Origin: JAEELC01 sp963621965
Lineage (GTDB): Bacteria; Bacillota_I; Bacilli_A; Acholeplasmatales; Anaeroplasmataceae
Direction of reading: 5' to 3'
NCBI GenBank assembly: GCA_963621965.1
Contig: CAVFGN010000026.1
Span: 1 to 27,161 of the forward strand
DNA length: 27,161 bases
The position numbers and the translations under genes are program-made. This document shows, in pieces, positions 16,401-24,105 of this stretch (positions are counted from its first letter, which is position 1; every line of letters starts with the position of its first letter). Below the pieces are notes generated by a model, which saw only the letters and a program-made list of their open reading frames with translations, did not search any database and was not told the origin of the DNA.

Positions 16401-17204
16401 ACTAATCTTACCATTTCTAAGTACTTTAACAGTAGGAGATGTAATAAGGGATAGTTTATCAATTTGCTTTTTAGCACGAATTTCTTGAATAATACCAATG
16501 ATAATATTTAAAGAAATCATTACTAAGAATGATAAATCTTTAATTGAACCAACAGAAATTAAGAATCCGGCAATTATAAATAATAAAATATTTAAGACAG
16601 TGAAAATATTTGTAAAGAATATTTGACCATATGTTTTAGAAGAATTTTTAGGCTTAAAGTTAGAGAAACCTTCAAGAATTCTTTGGTTTACTTGTTCATC
16701 ATTTAAACCATCTTCAATATTTACGTCAAACCTTTGGGCATACTTTGTATTGCTTATACGTTTATGAGCTAATTTAATAGCTCTCTTGTTAGACCTTAAA
16801 GCTTCTTTTTCTTTTAGTCTAGCTTCTTCTTCCTCAAGTTCTTTTTGTTCACTTTCGATTTTATTAGCTTCACTTATCTTTTTTTCAAGTTCTAACTGAC
16901 GTTTCTTTTGCTCTTTACGAGCTTCTTTTGCACGAATCCTAGCAATAGCTTTATCTGATAACTTATTACCATTTTTATCTAAATATTTAGGGTCAATTGT
17001 ATCGTCATCAGTATTAGTTTCATTAGTCACATCTTCAAGAACATCATTTTCGTTAGAATTATCTAAATTATCTTCATTTGACAAACTTAACGAATCATCT
17101 TCAAAGTCAAAAGTTTCGCTATTTTGAGAATATATATCGTCATTTGAGGAAGTATTTAAATCATCATTTTTTGTCTCATCGAATTCATTATTTTCCATTC
17201 TCAT
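13470..17204 (-). CDS. Giant CtpE-like P-type cation ATPase with extracytoplasmic repeat insert
   Basis: 1244 residues against about 750-900 for normal relatives. Order: residues 1-85 acidic and Asn/Ser-rich; 85-140 a Lys/Glu coiled coil; two helices (about 195-240); TGES near 308; two helices with MIGMIPSGLYL near 410, in the style of CtpE-type pumps; phosphorylated Asp456 in DKTGT; GDGVND near 692; five more helices (about 755-895). Then comes a non-membrane stretch from about 900 to 1200, and a last helix (about 1202-1222) with a basic end. The stretch lies between helices 9 and 10, a loop facing outward in ten-helix pumps. It carries three GYVT/GYLT motifs and at least five short hairpin-like units (NEYGELVLDN, EPNGEIMYGG, SADGSFLINN, DSDYNIVVNGE, GKYYLTINGQ). 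GGGAGG six bases before the ATG at 17204 sets the start; the earlier ATG lies ahead of that site. It overlaps mrnC by 17 bp. CtpE in mycobacteria has been linked to calcium uptake; the ion here is unknown. Confidence 0.88.
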   Translation of the reverse strand: MRMENNEFDETKNDDLNTSSNDDIYSQNSETFDFEDDSLSLSNEDNLDNSNENDVLEDVTNETNTDDDTIDPKYLDKNGNKLSDKAIARIRAKEARKEQKKRQLELEKKISEANKIESEQKELEEEEARLKEKEALRSNKRAIKLAHKRISNTKYAQRFDVNIEDGLNDEQVNQRILEGFSNFKPKNSSKTYGQIFFTNIFTVLNILLFIIAGFLISVGSIKDLSFLVMISLNIIIGIIQEIRAKKQIDKLSLITSPTVKVLRNGKISEISTGEVVLDDIMILTAGKQICADSVVVSDTIEVNESMLTGESDAILKKPGDTLFSGSIVVAGNCKAKVEKVGKDNYIESLTTSAKKYVKPRSELLHSLNLIIYVMSFLVVVLGGLLFYVQYVKNGMNYVESIRKTAGAMIGMIPSGLYLCTSMALAVGVMRLARSGVLVQELYCIEMLARINVLCLDKTGTITDGTMKVKNVIEYKNFGGINTKYAMSALLNALNDDNLTSVAMKNYFGLQKRLKVLGTIPFSSKRKLSAASFDKYGTYIMGAPEFVLSKETYQTIAKDVDKFAREGFRVLLLAYTEGIISENTLPDTEVYPMSLILIEDNIRPDAIETINYFKNSGVEVKVISGDNPTTVSMIAKRAGVNDASNFISLDGMSEQDVVRAATKYTVFGRVSPNQKRLLVRTLKEAGKTVAMTGDGVNDLLALKEADCSIAMASGSDAARNVSHLVLVDSNFSCMPNVVSEGRRVINNVTKVSRLYLTKTMFSLLLAILALIQGYYPISTNQLFIIDLFVIGIPSVILVLEKNNDLNKGHFLTNVLKSALPGAFVIVILSLIVFMLKDELSMTSTISSTLIVLSATFTCMMVLYDVCLKPVFTTIHKVLFYSMFACFIFLTLITPKFFDFAPIFSVGTYYSDTLEVVKWEAPAVAISDKNTYAVDGYVITKSNKSGDESYYYAATKKTGNTASVNEYGELVLDNTNIISLSDYAPKIPTLHKTSDDKYGLGGYVTNLSYDESKSVTVEPNGEIMYGGIDTGYNVLPTVSISADGSFLINNETIAENKSKISTVSSVEIDSDYNIVVNGEIISSLYNKQPITYGKNRYNYLVLDLENTDLEFNSYDADVTIKTTYYYIDGVQSKALYKPTITVTEKDFYIVNGYLTDKNCNGNNDLRSLSYSKVDGKYYLTINGQVIDYEVNVYTTTGGTVQSLPIQCIILLFMLCLLSAPLMKIITNIVPFSKKWIRIFADKINQL

Positions 17205-17598
17205 AAGGTGCCTCCCTATCATTTAATATTTCTATTGTTTTTGTAATTATCTCGTCCATTCTACTTATATTATTTGATAAATATAAATAGCCTATAAGAG
17301 ACTCAAAGCCTGTACCTTCAAGATAATCACTTCGTGTAATATTCTTTCTAATCTTTTTAACACTTGAGTTTCTTCCTTTTTTAAAAAATGAAATTTCTTC
17401 TTCAGTTAAAAATTCCATTTCCAAAAGTTTATGCATCGCCATACTTTGTGATTGACCACAAGTGTACATTGTAGCTTTTTTGTTCAAGTCGTTCACCTTA
17501 GTTAAACCAAGAGATAAAACGTAGTTTCTAATTCTAAGTTCATATATAGAATCGCCTATATAAGCTAAAGTCAGACCATTATATAGCTTAGGATCCAT
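17188..17598 (-). CDS. mrnC: Mini-ribonuclease III
   Basis: A 136-residue RNase III-like endonuclease without the double-stranded RNA-binding domain. In Bacillus it trims 23S rRNA precursor. LAYIGDSIYELRIR holds the catalytic acidic residues, KKGRNSS and YLEGTGFESLIGYLYL complete the signature. GGAG lies 7 bp before the ATG, which shares its A with the cysS stop (TAATG). Its end overlaps the start of the giant ATPase gene by 17 bp. Confidence 0.94.
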   Translation of the reverse strand: MDPKLYNGLTLAYIGDSIYELRIRNYVLSLGLTKVNDLNKKATMYTCGQSQSMAMHKLLEMEFLTEEEISFFKKGRNSSVKKIRKNITRSDYLEGTGFESLIGYLYLSNNISRMDEIITKTIEILNDREAPYENGK

Positions 17599-18926
17599 TA
17601 CAATACTCCAAGTTCAGTTAACTTTTGACGAATCTTGTCAGCTTCATCAAAGTTCTTTTCGTTTTTAAATTTTTCCCATTCTTTATATAAAGTTTTTTCT
17701 TCTAAACTTAATTTTTTATAAGAAACATTAATACCAAGTACATCTAAAACGGTTTTAAATGTATTGTATTCTAAAGATAAAGTTAGAACATCTTTCATTC
17801 TAAGTGAGGCATTCATCTTTTTTACAATGCTTTCAAGTAAAGTAATAACATTAGCTGTATTTAAATCATTATCCATATAAGACTTAAATTCTTCTATTTC
17901 TTCTGAATTTATATCTTTAGAAGAATAATCGTTCAAATCGAAGAATAAAGATGCACTCTTATATGCACGATCAAACTTTTGATACATTTTCTTATATTGA
18001 TTAAATAACTCTTCAGTGAAATCAACGTTATTTCTATAAGGTGTTGAAATTATTAAAAGTCTATAAGGCATTAGTTCATCATTTGTAAAATCCTTAACCC
18101 AAATAACATTGCCAAGAGATTTAGACATTTTCTCTTTACCAAGATTTACTCTACCTACATGCATCCAATAAGAGGCAAGAGTATGATTATACATTGCATT
18201 AGCTTGTGCTATTTCGTTTTCGTGATGTGGAAATTTTAAATCCATTCCACCACCATGTATATCAATTTGACGATGGTTAAAGATTTTATCAATCATACAA
18301 ACACACTCAGTGTGCCATCCAGGGCGTCCTTTACCAAACGGAGAATCCCATTGAATACCTTTATCAGTCTTTTTCCAAAGTGTAAAATCAAGTGGATTTT
18401 CCTTCTTCTCTGAAACATCAATTCTAACCCCGCGCTCTAATTCATCTTTATTTTGATTTGATAATACACCATAGCTTTGAAGTTTATCAATTCTAAAATA
18501 AACATCTCCGTCATTATTATAAGCATATCCTTTATCAATAAGAGCGGAAATAAAGTCTTGCATTTCACCTATATATTCGGTCGCATGCGGAACTACATCA
18601 GGGCGCTTAGATCCAAGTCGAATAACATCATTAAAATAAGCTTCTTCATATTTATTTGTTATTTCTTTTTCGCTAACATTATTATCTATAGCTTTTGCGA
18701 TAATCTTATCATCTACATCTGTTATATTTGAAGCGTATTTAACAGTGTAACCACTAAACACTAAATAATTTTTTAACATATCAAAGAAAATAACAGGGCG
18801 TGCGTTACCTATATGAATATAGTTATATACTGTAGGACCGCAAACATACATATTTACTGTTTTATCTTGATGTGGTTTAAATTCTTCCACTTTATTAGTC
18901 AACGAATTATAAATTTTTAAACTCAT
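17598..18926 (-). CDS. cysS: Cysteinyl-tRNA synthetase
   Basis: A class I synthetase of 442 residues. Seen: CGPTVYNYIHIGNARP with the HIGH-type motif and a zinc-binding Cys, WHTECVCM and the GGGMDLKFPHHENE block with the other zinc ligands, and KMSKSLGN. The start at 18926 has AGGTGA 5 bp upstream; the GTG at 18935 lies inside that site and is rejected. A good promoter lies about 27 bp upstream. The leader is too short for a T-box, unlike cysS operons in many Bacillota. Confidence 0.96.
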   Translation of the reverse strand: MSLKIYNSLTNKVEEFKPHQDKTVNMYVCGPTVYNYIHIGNARPVIFFDMLKNYLVFSGYTVKYASNITDVDDKIIAKAIDNNVSEKEITNKYEEAYFNDVIRLGSKRPDVVPHATEYIGEMQDFISALIDKGYAYNNDGDVYFRIDKLQSYGVLSNQNKDELERGVRIDVSEKKENPLDFTLWKKTDKGIQWDSPFGKGRPGWHTECVCMIDKIFNHRQIDIHGGGMDLKFPHHENEIAQANAMYNHTLASYWMHVGRVNLGKEKMSKSLGNVIWVKDFTNDELMPYRLLIISTPYRNNVDFTEELFNQYKKMYQKFDRAYKSASLFFDLNDYSSKDINSEEIEEFKSYMDNDLNTANVITLLESIVKKMNASLRMKDVLTLSLEYNTFKTVLDVLGINVSYKKLSLEEKTLYKEWEKFKNEKNFDEADKIRQKLTELGVL

Positions 18927-18952
18927 AATATTCACCTATATATACTTTTTCT

Positions 18953-18981
18953 ATTATAAAATATTTAACACTAAAAAACAA
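18953..18981 (-). promoter_or_regulatory. Promoter of the cysS unit
   Basis: On the minus strand TTGTTT (18976-18981) and TATAAT (18953-18958) are 17 bp apart. The unit likely includes cysS, mrnC and the giant ATPase, since each overlaps the next. Confidence 0.75.
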
Positions 18982-19152
18982 TTTTAAACTAAAAAAACGT
19001 GAAAATCTCATTTTTAAATACTTATAATATAATCTAGTTCTTAAACTCAAAATCGATTTTTTTGTAGAATTCTACACTTTTACCAATTAGAGATATTTTT
19101 GTAATCAGTAAATATTCATAAAACCAAATTAATTTTAATCAAATGAAGCATT

Positions 19153-19212
19153 AAAAAAGTACCAAAAGTATATAAAGATAATGAATATCATTTAATACTT
19201 CTAGTACCTTTT
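19153..19212 (-). terminator. Terminator of the lipoprotein gene
   Basis: A long hairpin pairs the AAAAAAGTAC and AAGTAT segments (from 19153) with ATACTT and GTAC..CTTTT (to 19212), with a small internal loop and a bulge. On the minus strand it ends in a run of six T. The stop codon lies 16 bp before it. Confidence 0.65.
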
Positions 19213-19227
19213 AATTAAATTTATTTA

Positions 19228-20904
19228 TTAATTTCCTGTCTTAGCAGAAATGTAGTTTTTAACATTATCACTAAGTATTAAAGAACTATAACTAGTTCCT
19301 GCTTCAATTGTAGTCTTTACACTAGCTTCATCACAAGTTAAGTTATATGTTCCGATAAGTGCAAAACTTAATGCTTTGTAATAATTTTCAACATAAGTTG
19401 AGTCAAGTGAATTTAACCAATTAACATTAATCTTTCTATCACTTGTCTTCTTCTCAGTTTCAGTTGTAGAACCTTCTTTGTATTCTTCATACTCAAAATT
19501 AAATACACCATCACTTGATAATACTTTGATATCAAATGTATTATCAGTCGCATAAGCTACATTATTAGTAGCACTACTAGCACTCACGCCAAGTGTAACA
19601 TAGCCAAAGAATGCACCGATGTTTGCAACAAATGATTGACTTGATTCGTAAGAGATTGATACATCAGTTAAGCATGAATCAATAACACCAATCTTGTATA
19701 AACCAACAAATCCACCTAAATTATGAGCTAAAGTCTTGTTTAACACTTTGTTACTTGAGTCATAACTATATTTTGTCTTAATCTCACCTTGTGCAATTGA
19801 TTCTTCAATTCTACCTTCGTTTACACCAGCAAATCCACCAATATTATAAGTTAGTTCTTCTGTTGAAGTTGATGTTGAACTTGAATTTACATCAACGCTT
19901 AAATTAGTCGTAGAATTTGAAATTTTGCCTTCGTTTACACCAGCAAATCCTCCAACATTAATTTTCATCTTATATGAAGCCGCAAGAGAACCTGTAACAG
20001 TCGCATTTTCAATAGTTCCTAAATTATAGCCTACAAAACCACCTAGACATGTTTCTACAGAAGCTGAAGTTGATGTGGCGGAATAGTTAATAGAAACATT
20101 AGTTACATTAATATTTCTAATTGTACCTGCATTATAAGATACAAAACCGCCTGCATATCCTGTTGATGAACGAGAGAAGTTAAGACTTGGAGAATCTATA
20201 TTTAGATTTTCAATGACTGCATCTTTATCAAGATAGCCAAATATTGAACCATATTGGTTAGATGTAGTTTGACTATAATTTGAAATAGTATGTCCATTAC
20301 CATCTAAATGACCGCTAAACTTATATAAGGTAGAACCAAATATAGATTCACCTTTATTTGTACCTGTATAAGTTGATAAATCAATATCACTAGTTAACTT
20401 ATAGTAACCATCTAAATCTTCTTTCATATTATATAGTTGATCAGCAGTACTAATAAGAACAGGATCGTCTAAATTATTACCCTTTGAGTTAGTTTGAACG
20501 ACTCTTTCTTCAAATACGAACTCATCTTCACCAACAGTACAATAAAACTTAACATAGTACTCTTGTTCAGTCTTTAAACTAGATGCAATCTTTGTTTCAG
20601 ACTTATAAGAGCCATCAGTCTCAACACCTGGTAAATTAGAGAATTTCAAAGTTGAACCATTAGATTTTTCTTCTGTATCTGAATCATATTCCCAGTAGTG
20701 AATCATAACAGAACCAACTGTTGCAACAGAATCAGGATCTTCAACTTTACAAGTAAACTCAAGAGTTGAACCTGTAGCATTTACGCTCATTGTTCCTTTT
20801 AAATTCTTAGTATTTGCACCATTGCATGATGCAAGAACACTAATAAATCCAAATAACAATAAAGCTATAACTATAGAAAATAAATATTTTATATTTTTCT
20901 TCAT
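19228..20904 (-). CDS. Surface lipoprotein with GLUG-type beta-helix repeats
   Basis: 558 residues. A signal peptide (about 1-26) ends in a lipobox VLASC with Cys27 for lipid attachment, so it is exported and anchored to the outer face of the membrane. Residues about 35-140 look like an Ig/fibronectin-type beta domain. From about 146 (ISTADQLYNM, then YYKLTSDIDLS) the GLUG-type fold follows, with repeats such as GGFVSYNAGTIRN, GGFVGYNLGTIEN, GGFAGVNEGKISN, GGFAGVNEGRIEE and GGFVGLYKIGVID, ending near 440. A non-repeat tail follows. Such proteins are seen as adhesins or binding proteins in gut bacteria; the ligand is unknown. AAGGTGA lies 4 bp before the ATG, and a near-consensus promoter precedes it. 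It is monocistronic. Confidence 0.85.
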   Translation of the reverse strand: MKKNIKYLFSIVIALLLFGFISVLASCNGANTKNLKGTMSVNATGSTLEFTCKVEDPDSVATVGSVMIHYWEYDSDTEEKSNGSTLKFSNLPGVETDGSYKSETKIASSLKTEQEYYVKFYCTVGEDEFVFEERVVQTNSKGNNLDDPVLISTADQLYNMKEDLDGYYKLTSDIDLSTYTGTNKGESIFGSTLYKFSGHLDGNGHTISNYSQTTSNQYGSIFGYLDKDAVIENLNIDSPSLNFSRSSTGYAGGFVSYNAGTIRNINVTNVSINYSATSTSASVETCLGGFVGYNLGTIENATVTGSLAASYKMKINVGGFAGVNEGKISNSTTNLSVDVNSSSTSTSTEELTYNIGGFAGVNEGRIEESIAQGEIKTKYSYDSSNKVLNKTLAHNLGGFVGLYKIGVIDSCLTDVSISYESSQSFVANIGAFFGYVTLGVSASSATNNVAYATDNTFDIKVLSSDGVFNFEYEEYKEGSTTETEKKTSDRKINVNWLNSLDSTYVENYYKALSFALIGTYNLTCDEASVKTTIEAGTSYSSLILSDNVKNYISAKTGN

Positions 20905-20934
20905 ATTTTCACCTTATTTTACAATTTTTATATA

Positions 20935-20963
20935 ATTATACATTAAACTCTACTTTTTCTCAA
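20935..20963 (-). promoter_or_regulatory. Promoter of the lipoprotein gene
   Basis: On the minus strand TTGAGA (20958-20963) and TATAAT (20935-20940) are 17 bp apart, with TG directly before the -10. Confidence 0.8.
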
Positions 20964-21037
20964 GAATTAGAAACATGCTTAAAAAAAATAATTTTTAAAG
21001 AGATTGAAAGTTACGCTTCTATTAAATGATTTAGATA

Positions 21038-21108
21038 AATGGTTAGTTTTCTAACTATTGTTAATTATAATGTTAAAAATAGCCCCTTAATTAATAAATA
21101 TTAATTAA
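21038..21108. repeat. Two inverted repeats between divergent genes
   Basis: A 9-bp stem with a four-base loop occurs at 21038-21059 (one G-T pair), and a perfect 10-bp inverted repeat TTAATTAATA/TATTAATTAA occurs at 21087-21108. Neither has a T-run. The second ends 8 bp before the -35 box of the activase gene, where an activator could bind. In AT-rich DNA the second may be chance. Confidence 0.3.
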
Positions 21109-21116
21109 ATAATTCA

Positions 21117-21145
21117 TTGAATAAAACTTAATTTAATCGTATAAT
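21117..21145 (+). promoter_or_regulatory. Promoter of the activase/dehydratase pair
   Basis: TTGAAT (21117-21122) and TATAAT (21140-21145) are 17 bp apart, and the GGAGG ribosome site follows at 21162-21166. Confidence 0.8.
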
Positions 21146-21171
21146 ACTTTAAGACAAAATCGGAGGATTTT

Positions 21172-24105
21172 ATGAGACTTGGATTAGATATAGGATCTAC
21201 TACAATTAAATATGTAGTACTTGATGATAACTTACAAATTATACATAAAGATTATAAAAGACATTATTCACATATTAAAGAAAATATATTAGAAATTTTA
21301 AACACTTTAAAATATAACAACATTATTAAAGGCGATATTAAATTTGCAATCTCAGGTTCTGCTGGTATGGGACTAGCAAACGGAATAGGTATTACTTTCG
21401 TTCAAGAAGTGTATGCAACTAGAGTTGCGGCTAAAAAATATATTCCTGATGTAGACTGTGTTATTGAACTTGGTGGTGAAGATGCAAAGATTTTATTCTT
21501 ATCTGATGGTATGGAAGTAAGAATGAACGGGTCTTGTGCTGGTGGTACAGGCGCATTCATCGATCAAATGGCAACACTTCTAAATGTTGATGTATCTGAA
21601 ATGTCGGACCTAGCTACTGAACATCAAAAACTATATTCTATAGCCTCAAGATGTGGTGTATTTGCAAAAACAGACGTACAACCTTTATTAAACCAAGGCG
21701 CATCTAAAGCTGATGTTGCGGCTAGTATTTATAAAGCTGTAGTAAACCAAACAATCGGTGGTTTAGCACAAGGTAGAGATATATCAGGTAAAGTAGCTTA
21801 CCTTGGTGGTCCTTTAACATTTATGCCTGAACTTAGAAAGAGTTTTGATGAATCCCTTCATCTAGAAGGCATCTGTCCTGAAAACTCTTTATATTTCGTA
21901 TCTATCGGATCAGCACTAGCTAGCGACAAAGAATACGATTTAGATGAAGTTATATATAAAATTGAAAACTTTAATGCAAATGAAAATTATAGCTTTAGTG
22001 AACCTTTATTTAAAGATGAATTTGAATTAGCTGAATTTAGAAAGAGACATGCAAAAGATAGTGTTCCTACAATTGCACTTGACTTAGAATCAAACGAAGA
22101 ATTATATCTTGGTATAGATAGTGGTTCTACTACTTTAAAAATGGTCTTAATTGATAATAATAAGAACATACGTTGGTCAAGTTATCAATTTAACCAAGGT
22201 AATCCTGCTAAAATTATTAGAGAAAATTTAATCACTTTGTATACTATGTATCCTAATTTAAATATCAAAGGTAGTGCGTCTACAGGATACGGGGAAGAAT
22301 TAGCTAAAGCTGCATTCTCACTAGATACCTCACTTGTTGAAACGATGGCTCACTTTAGAGCTGCTAAACACTTTATGCCTGAGGTTGATTTTATAATCGA
22401 CATCGGAGGACAAGATATTAAGTGCTTTAAAATTGAAAACGGAACAATTTCAAACATCTTCTTAAACGAAGCATGTTCTTCTGGTTGTGGATCATTTTTG
22501 CAAACATTCTCAAAAGCTTTAGGTTATGAAATTGAAGACTTTGCAAAAATTGGCTTACTTGCTAAAAAGCCTGTGGATCTAGGTTCTAGATGTACAGTAT
22601 TTATGAACTCTTCAGTAAAACAAGCTCAAAAAGACGGCGCAACAATTGATAATATATCCGCAGGTCTTTCAATATCTGTTGTTAAAAATGCACTATACAA
22701 AGTTATACGTGCAACAAACGTAGAAACACTTGGTAAACACATAGTTGTTCAAGGTGGAACTTTCAACAACGAAGCAGTTCTTCGTGCTTTCGAACGCGAA
22801 CTTAAGGTTGATGTTGTGTGTCCTAACATCTCAGGTCTTATGGGCGCATACGGTGCTGCACTTTATGCAAGTGATCAAAAGATTACAAAATCAAGCATTA
22901 TTACACTTGACGAACTTAAAGAATTCAAACATGAAGTTAAATACACAAAATGTGGTCTATGTAAAAATGCCTGTCAACTTACAATAAATAATTTTGGTCT
23001 TGAAAAGCGCTATATTTCTGGAAACCGTTGCGAGCGTCCTTTAGCCAAATCAAACATTTCTGAAAATGACGACTTAAATATATATGAGTTTATCAGAAAC
23101 AAACTAGCCTCTTACACTCCAGTTAGTGGTCCTAGAGGTAAACTAGGTATACCACTTGTTTTAAATATGTATGAGCTACTTCCATTTTGGCATACATTCT
23201 TTACAAGTCTAGGCTTTGAAGTTATAAGTTCAGGCTTTTCAACTAAAAAGATATTTACAAAAGGACAACATACAATTCCTTCAGATACTGAGTGTTACCC
23301 TGCTAAACTTGTACATGGTCATATTGAAACTCTTATTACCGATAAAAAAGTTGATGCGCTTTTTTACCCTTGTATGACTTATAACGTTGACGAGAAAAAA
23401 GGAAATAATCACTACAATTGTCCAATTGTAGCTTATTATCCGCAAAATATAGAAAACAATGTTAACTTAATAAATGATGTTAAATGGATTAGTGATTTTA
23501 TTAGTTTGAATAATACAACATTATTTGAAAAGAGAATTCTTGAAATATTAAATAAATATTATCCTGATATTACAAAAAAAGAAGTACACAATGCATCTAA
23601 GCTTGCATTTACTGAATATTATTCTTATACAAATTCTATTAAAGAACGTGGCAAAGAGATAATTCATACTTGTCGTATGAACTCTAAAGAGATAATAGTT
23701 TTATGTGGTAGACCATATCACGTTGATCCGGAGGTAAACCATGGTATTGATAAATTAATCTCAGGATTTAATGTAGGTGTAGTTAACGAAGAGTCTATTG
23801 CCTACCTTGAAGATTCATTTAAAACAAACGTGTTAAACCAATGGACATATCATGCACGTCTATACTCTGCTGCTAGATATGTTACAAAACAAGATGACAT
23901 GGAGTTTATTCAACTTGTATCATTTGGTTGTGGACTTGATGCAATTACTACAGATGAATGTAAAGATATACTAGAACACGAAGGTAAAATTTATACTCAA
24001 ATTAAAATTGATGAAATAACTAACCTAGGTGCTGTAAAAATTAGACTACGTTCTTTATTTGAAGCATTAAAACTTAAAAAAGAGGAGGGCAAACAACATG
24101 AATAA
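21172..24105 (+). CDS. 2-hydroxyacyl-CoA dehydratase activase-like protein (two BadF/HgdC domains plus DUF2229)
   Basis: A 977-residue protein with two tandem ASKHA-type ATPase domains. The first starts at LGLDIGSTTIKYVV, the second at LYLGIDSGSTTLKMV near 312. In HgdC two cysteines per monomer hold a 4Fe-4S cluster at the dimer interface. Both domains here keep this pair: C122 (NGSCAGGTG) and C161 (SRCGVF), then C435 (CSSGCGSF) and C474 (SRCTVF). The cluster could therefore form within one chain. A further Cys group, CGLCKNAC with NRC (594-620), precedes a DUF2229-like C-terminal half. Known activases use ATP to push an electron into a 2-hydroxyacyl-CoA dehydratase. GGAGG lies before the ATG. 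The gene overlaps the next one by 8 bp. Relatives are usually one chain of about 1400 residues that includes the next gene. Substrate unknown. Confidence 0.85.
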   Translation: MRLGLDIGSTTIKYVVLDDNLQIIHKDYKRHYSHIKENILEILNTLKYNNIIKGDIKFAISGSAGMGLANGIGITFVQEVYATRVAAKKYIPDVDCVIELGGEDAKILFLSDGMEVRMNGSCAGGTGAFIDQMATLLNVDVSEMSDLATEHQKLYSIASRCGVFAKTDVQPLLNQGASKADVAASIYKAVVNQTIGGLAQGRDISGKVAYLGGPLTFMPELRKSFDESLHLEGICPENSLYFVSIGSALASDKEYDLDEVIYKIENFNANENYSFSEPLFKDEFELAEFRKRHAKDSVPTIALDLESNEELYLGIDSGSTTLKMVLIDNNKNIRWSSYQFNQGNPAKIIRENLITLYTMYPNLNIKGSASTGYGEELAKAAFSLDTSLVETMAHFRAAKHFMPEVDFIIDIGGQDIKCFKIENGTISNIFLNEACSSGCGSFLQTFSKALGYEIEDFAKIGLLAKKPVDLGSRCTVFMNSSVKQAQKDGATIDNISAGLSISVVKNALYKVIRATNVETLGKHIVVQGGTFNNEAVLRAFERELKVDVVCPNISGLMGAYGAALYASDQKITKSSIITLDELKEFKHEVKYTKCGLCKNACQLTINNFGLEKRYISGNRCERPLAKSNISENDDLNIYEFIRNKLASYTPVSGPRGKLGIPLVLNMYELLPFWHTFFTSLGFEVISSGFSTKKIFTKGQHTIPSDTECYPAKLVHGHIETLITDKKVDALFYPCMTYNVDEKKGNNHYNCPIVAYYPQNIENNVNLINDVKWISDFISLNNTTLFEKRILEILNKYYPDITKKEVHNASKLAFTEYYSYTNSIKERGKEIIHTCRMNSKEIIVLCGRPYHVDPEVNHGIDKLISGFNVGVVNEESIAYLEDSFKTNVLNQWTYHARLYSAARYVTKQDDMEFIQLVSFGCGLDAITTDECKDILEHEGKIYTQIKIDEITNLGAVKIRLRSLFEALKLKKEEGKQHE

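Larger units (their letters stand above)
18927..19227. other. Intergenic region between cysS and the lipoprotein gene
   Basis: It holds the cysS promoter and the lipoprotein terminator. In between, the only structure seen is a perfect 14-bp palindrome TGTAGAATTCTACA at 19063-19076, with no T-run on either side. No open frame with a ribosome site was found. Confidence 0.5.

Noticed and set aside
22745..22987. Second plus-strand frame inside the activase gene
   Set aside because: It lies wholly within a strongly conserved coding region and has no ribosome site of its own.
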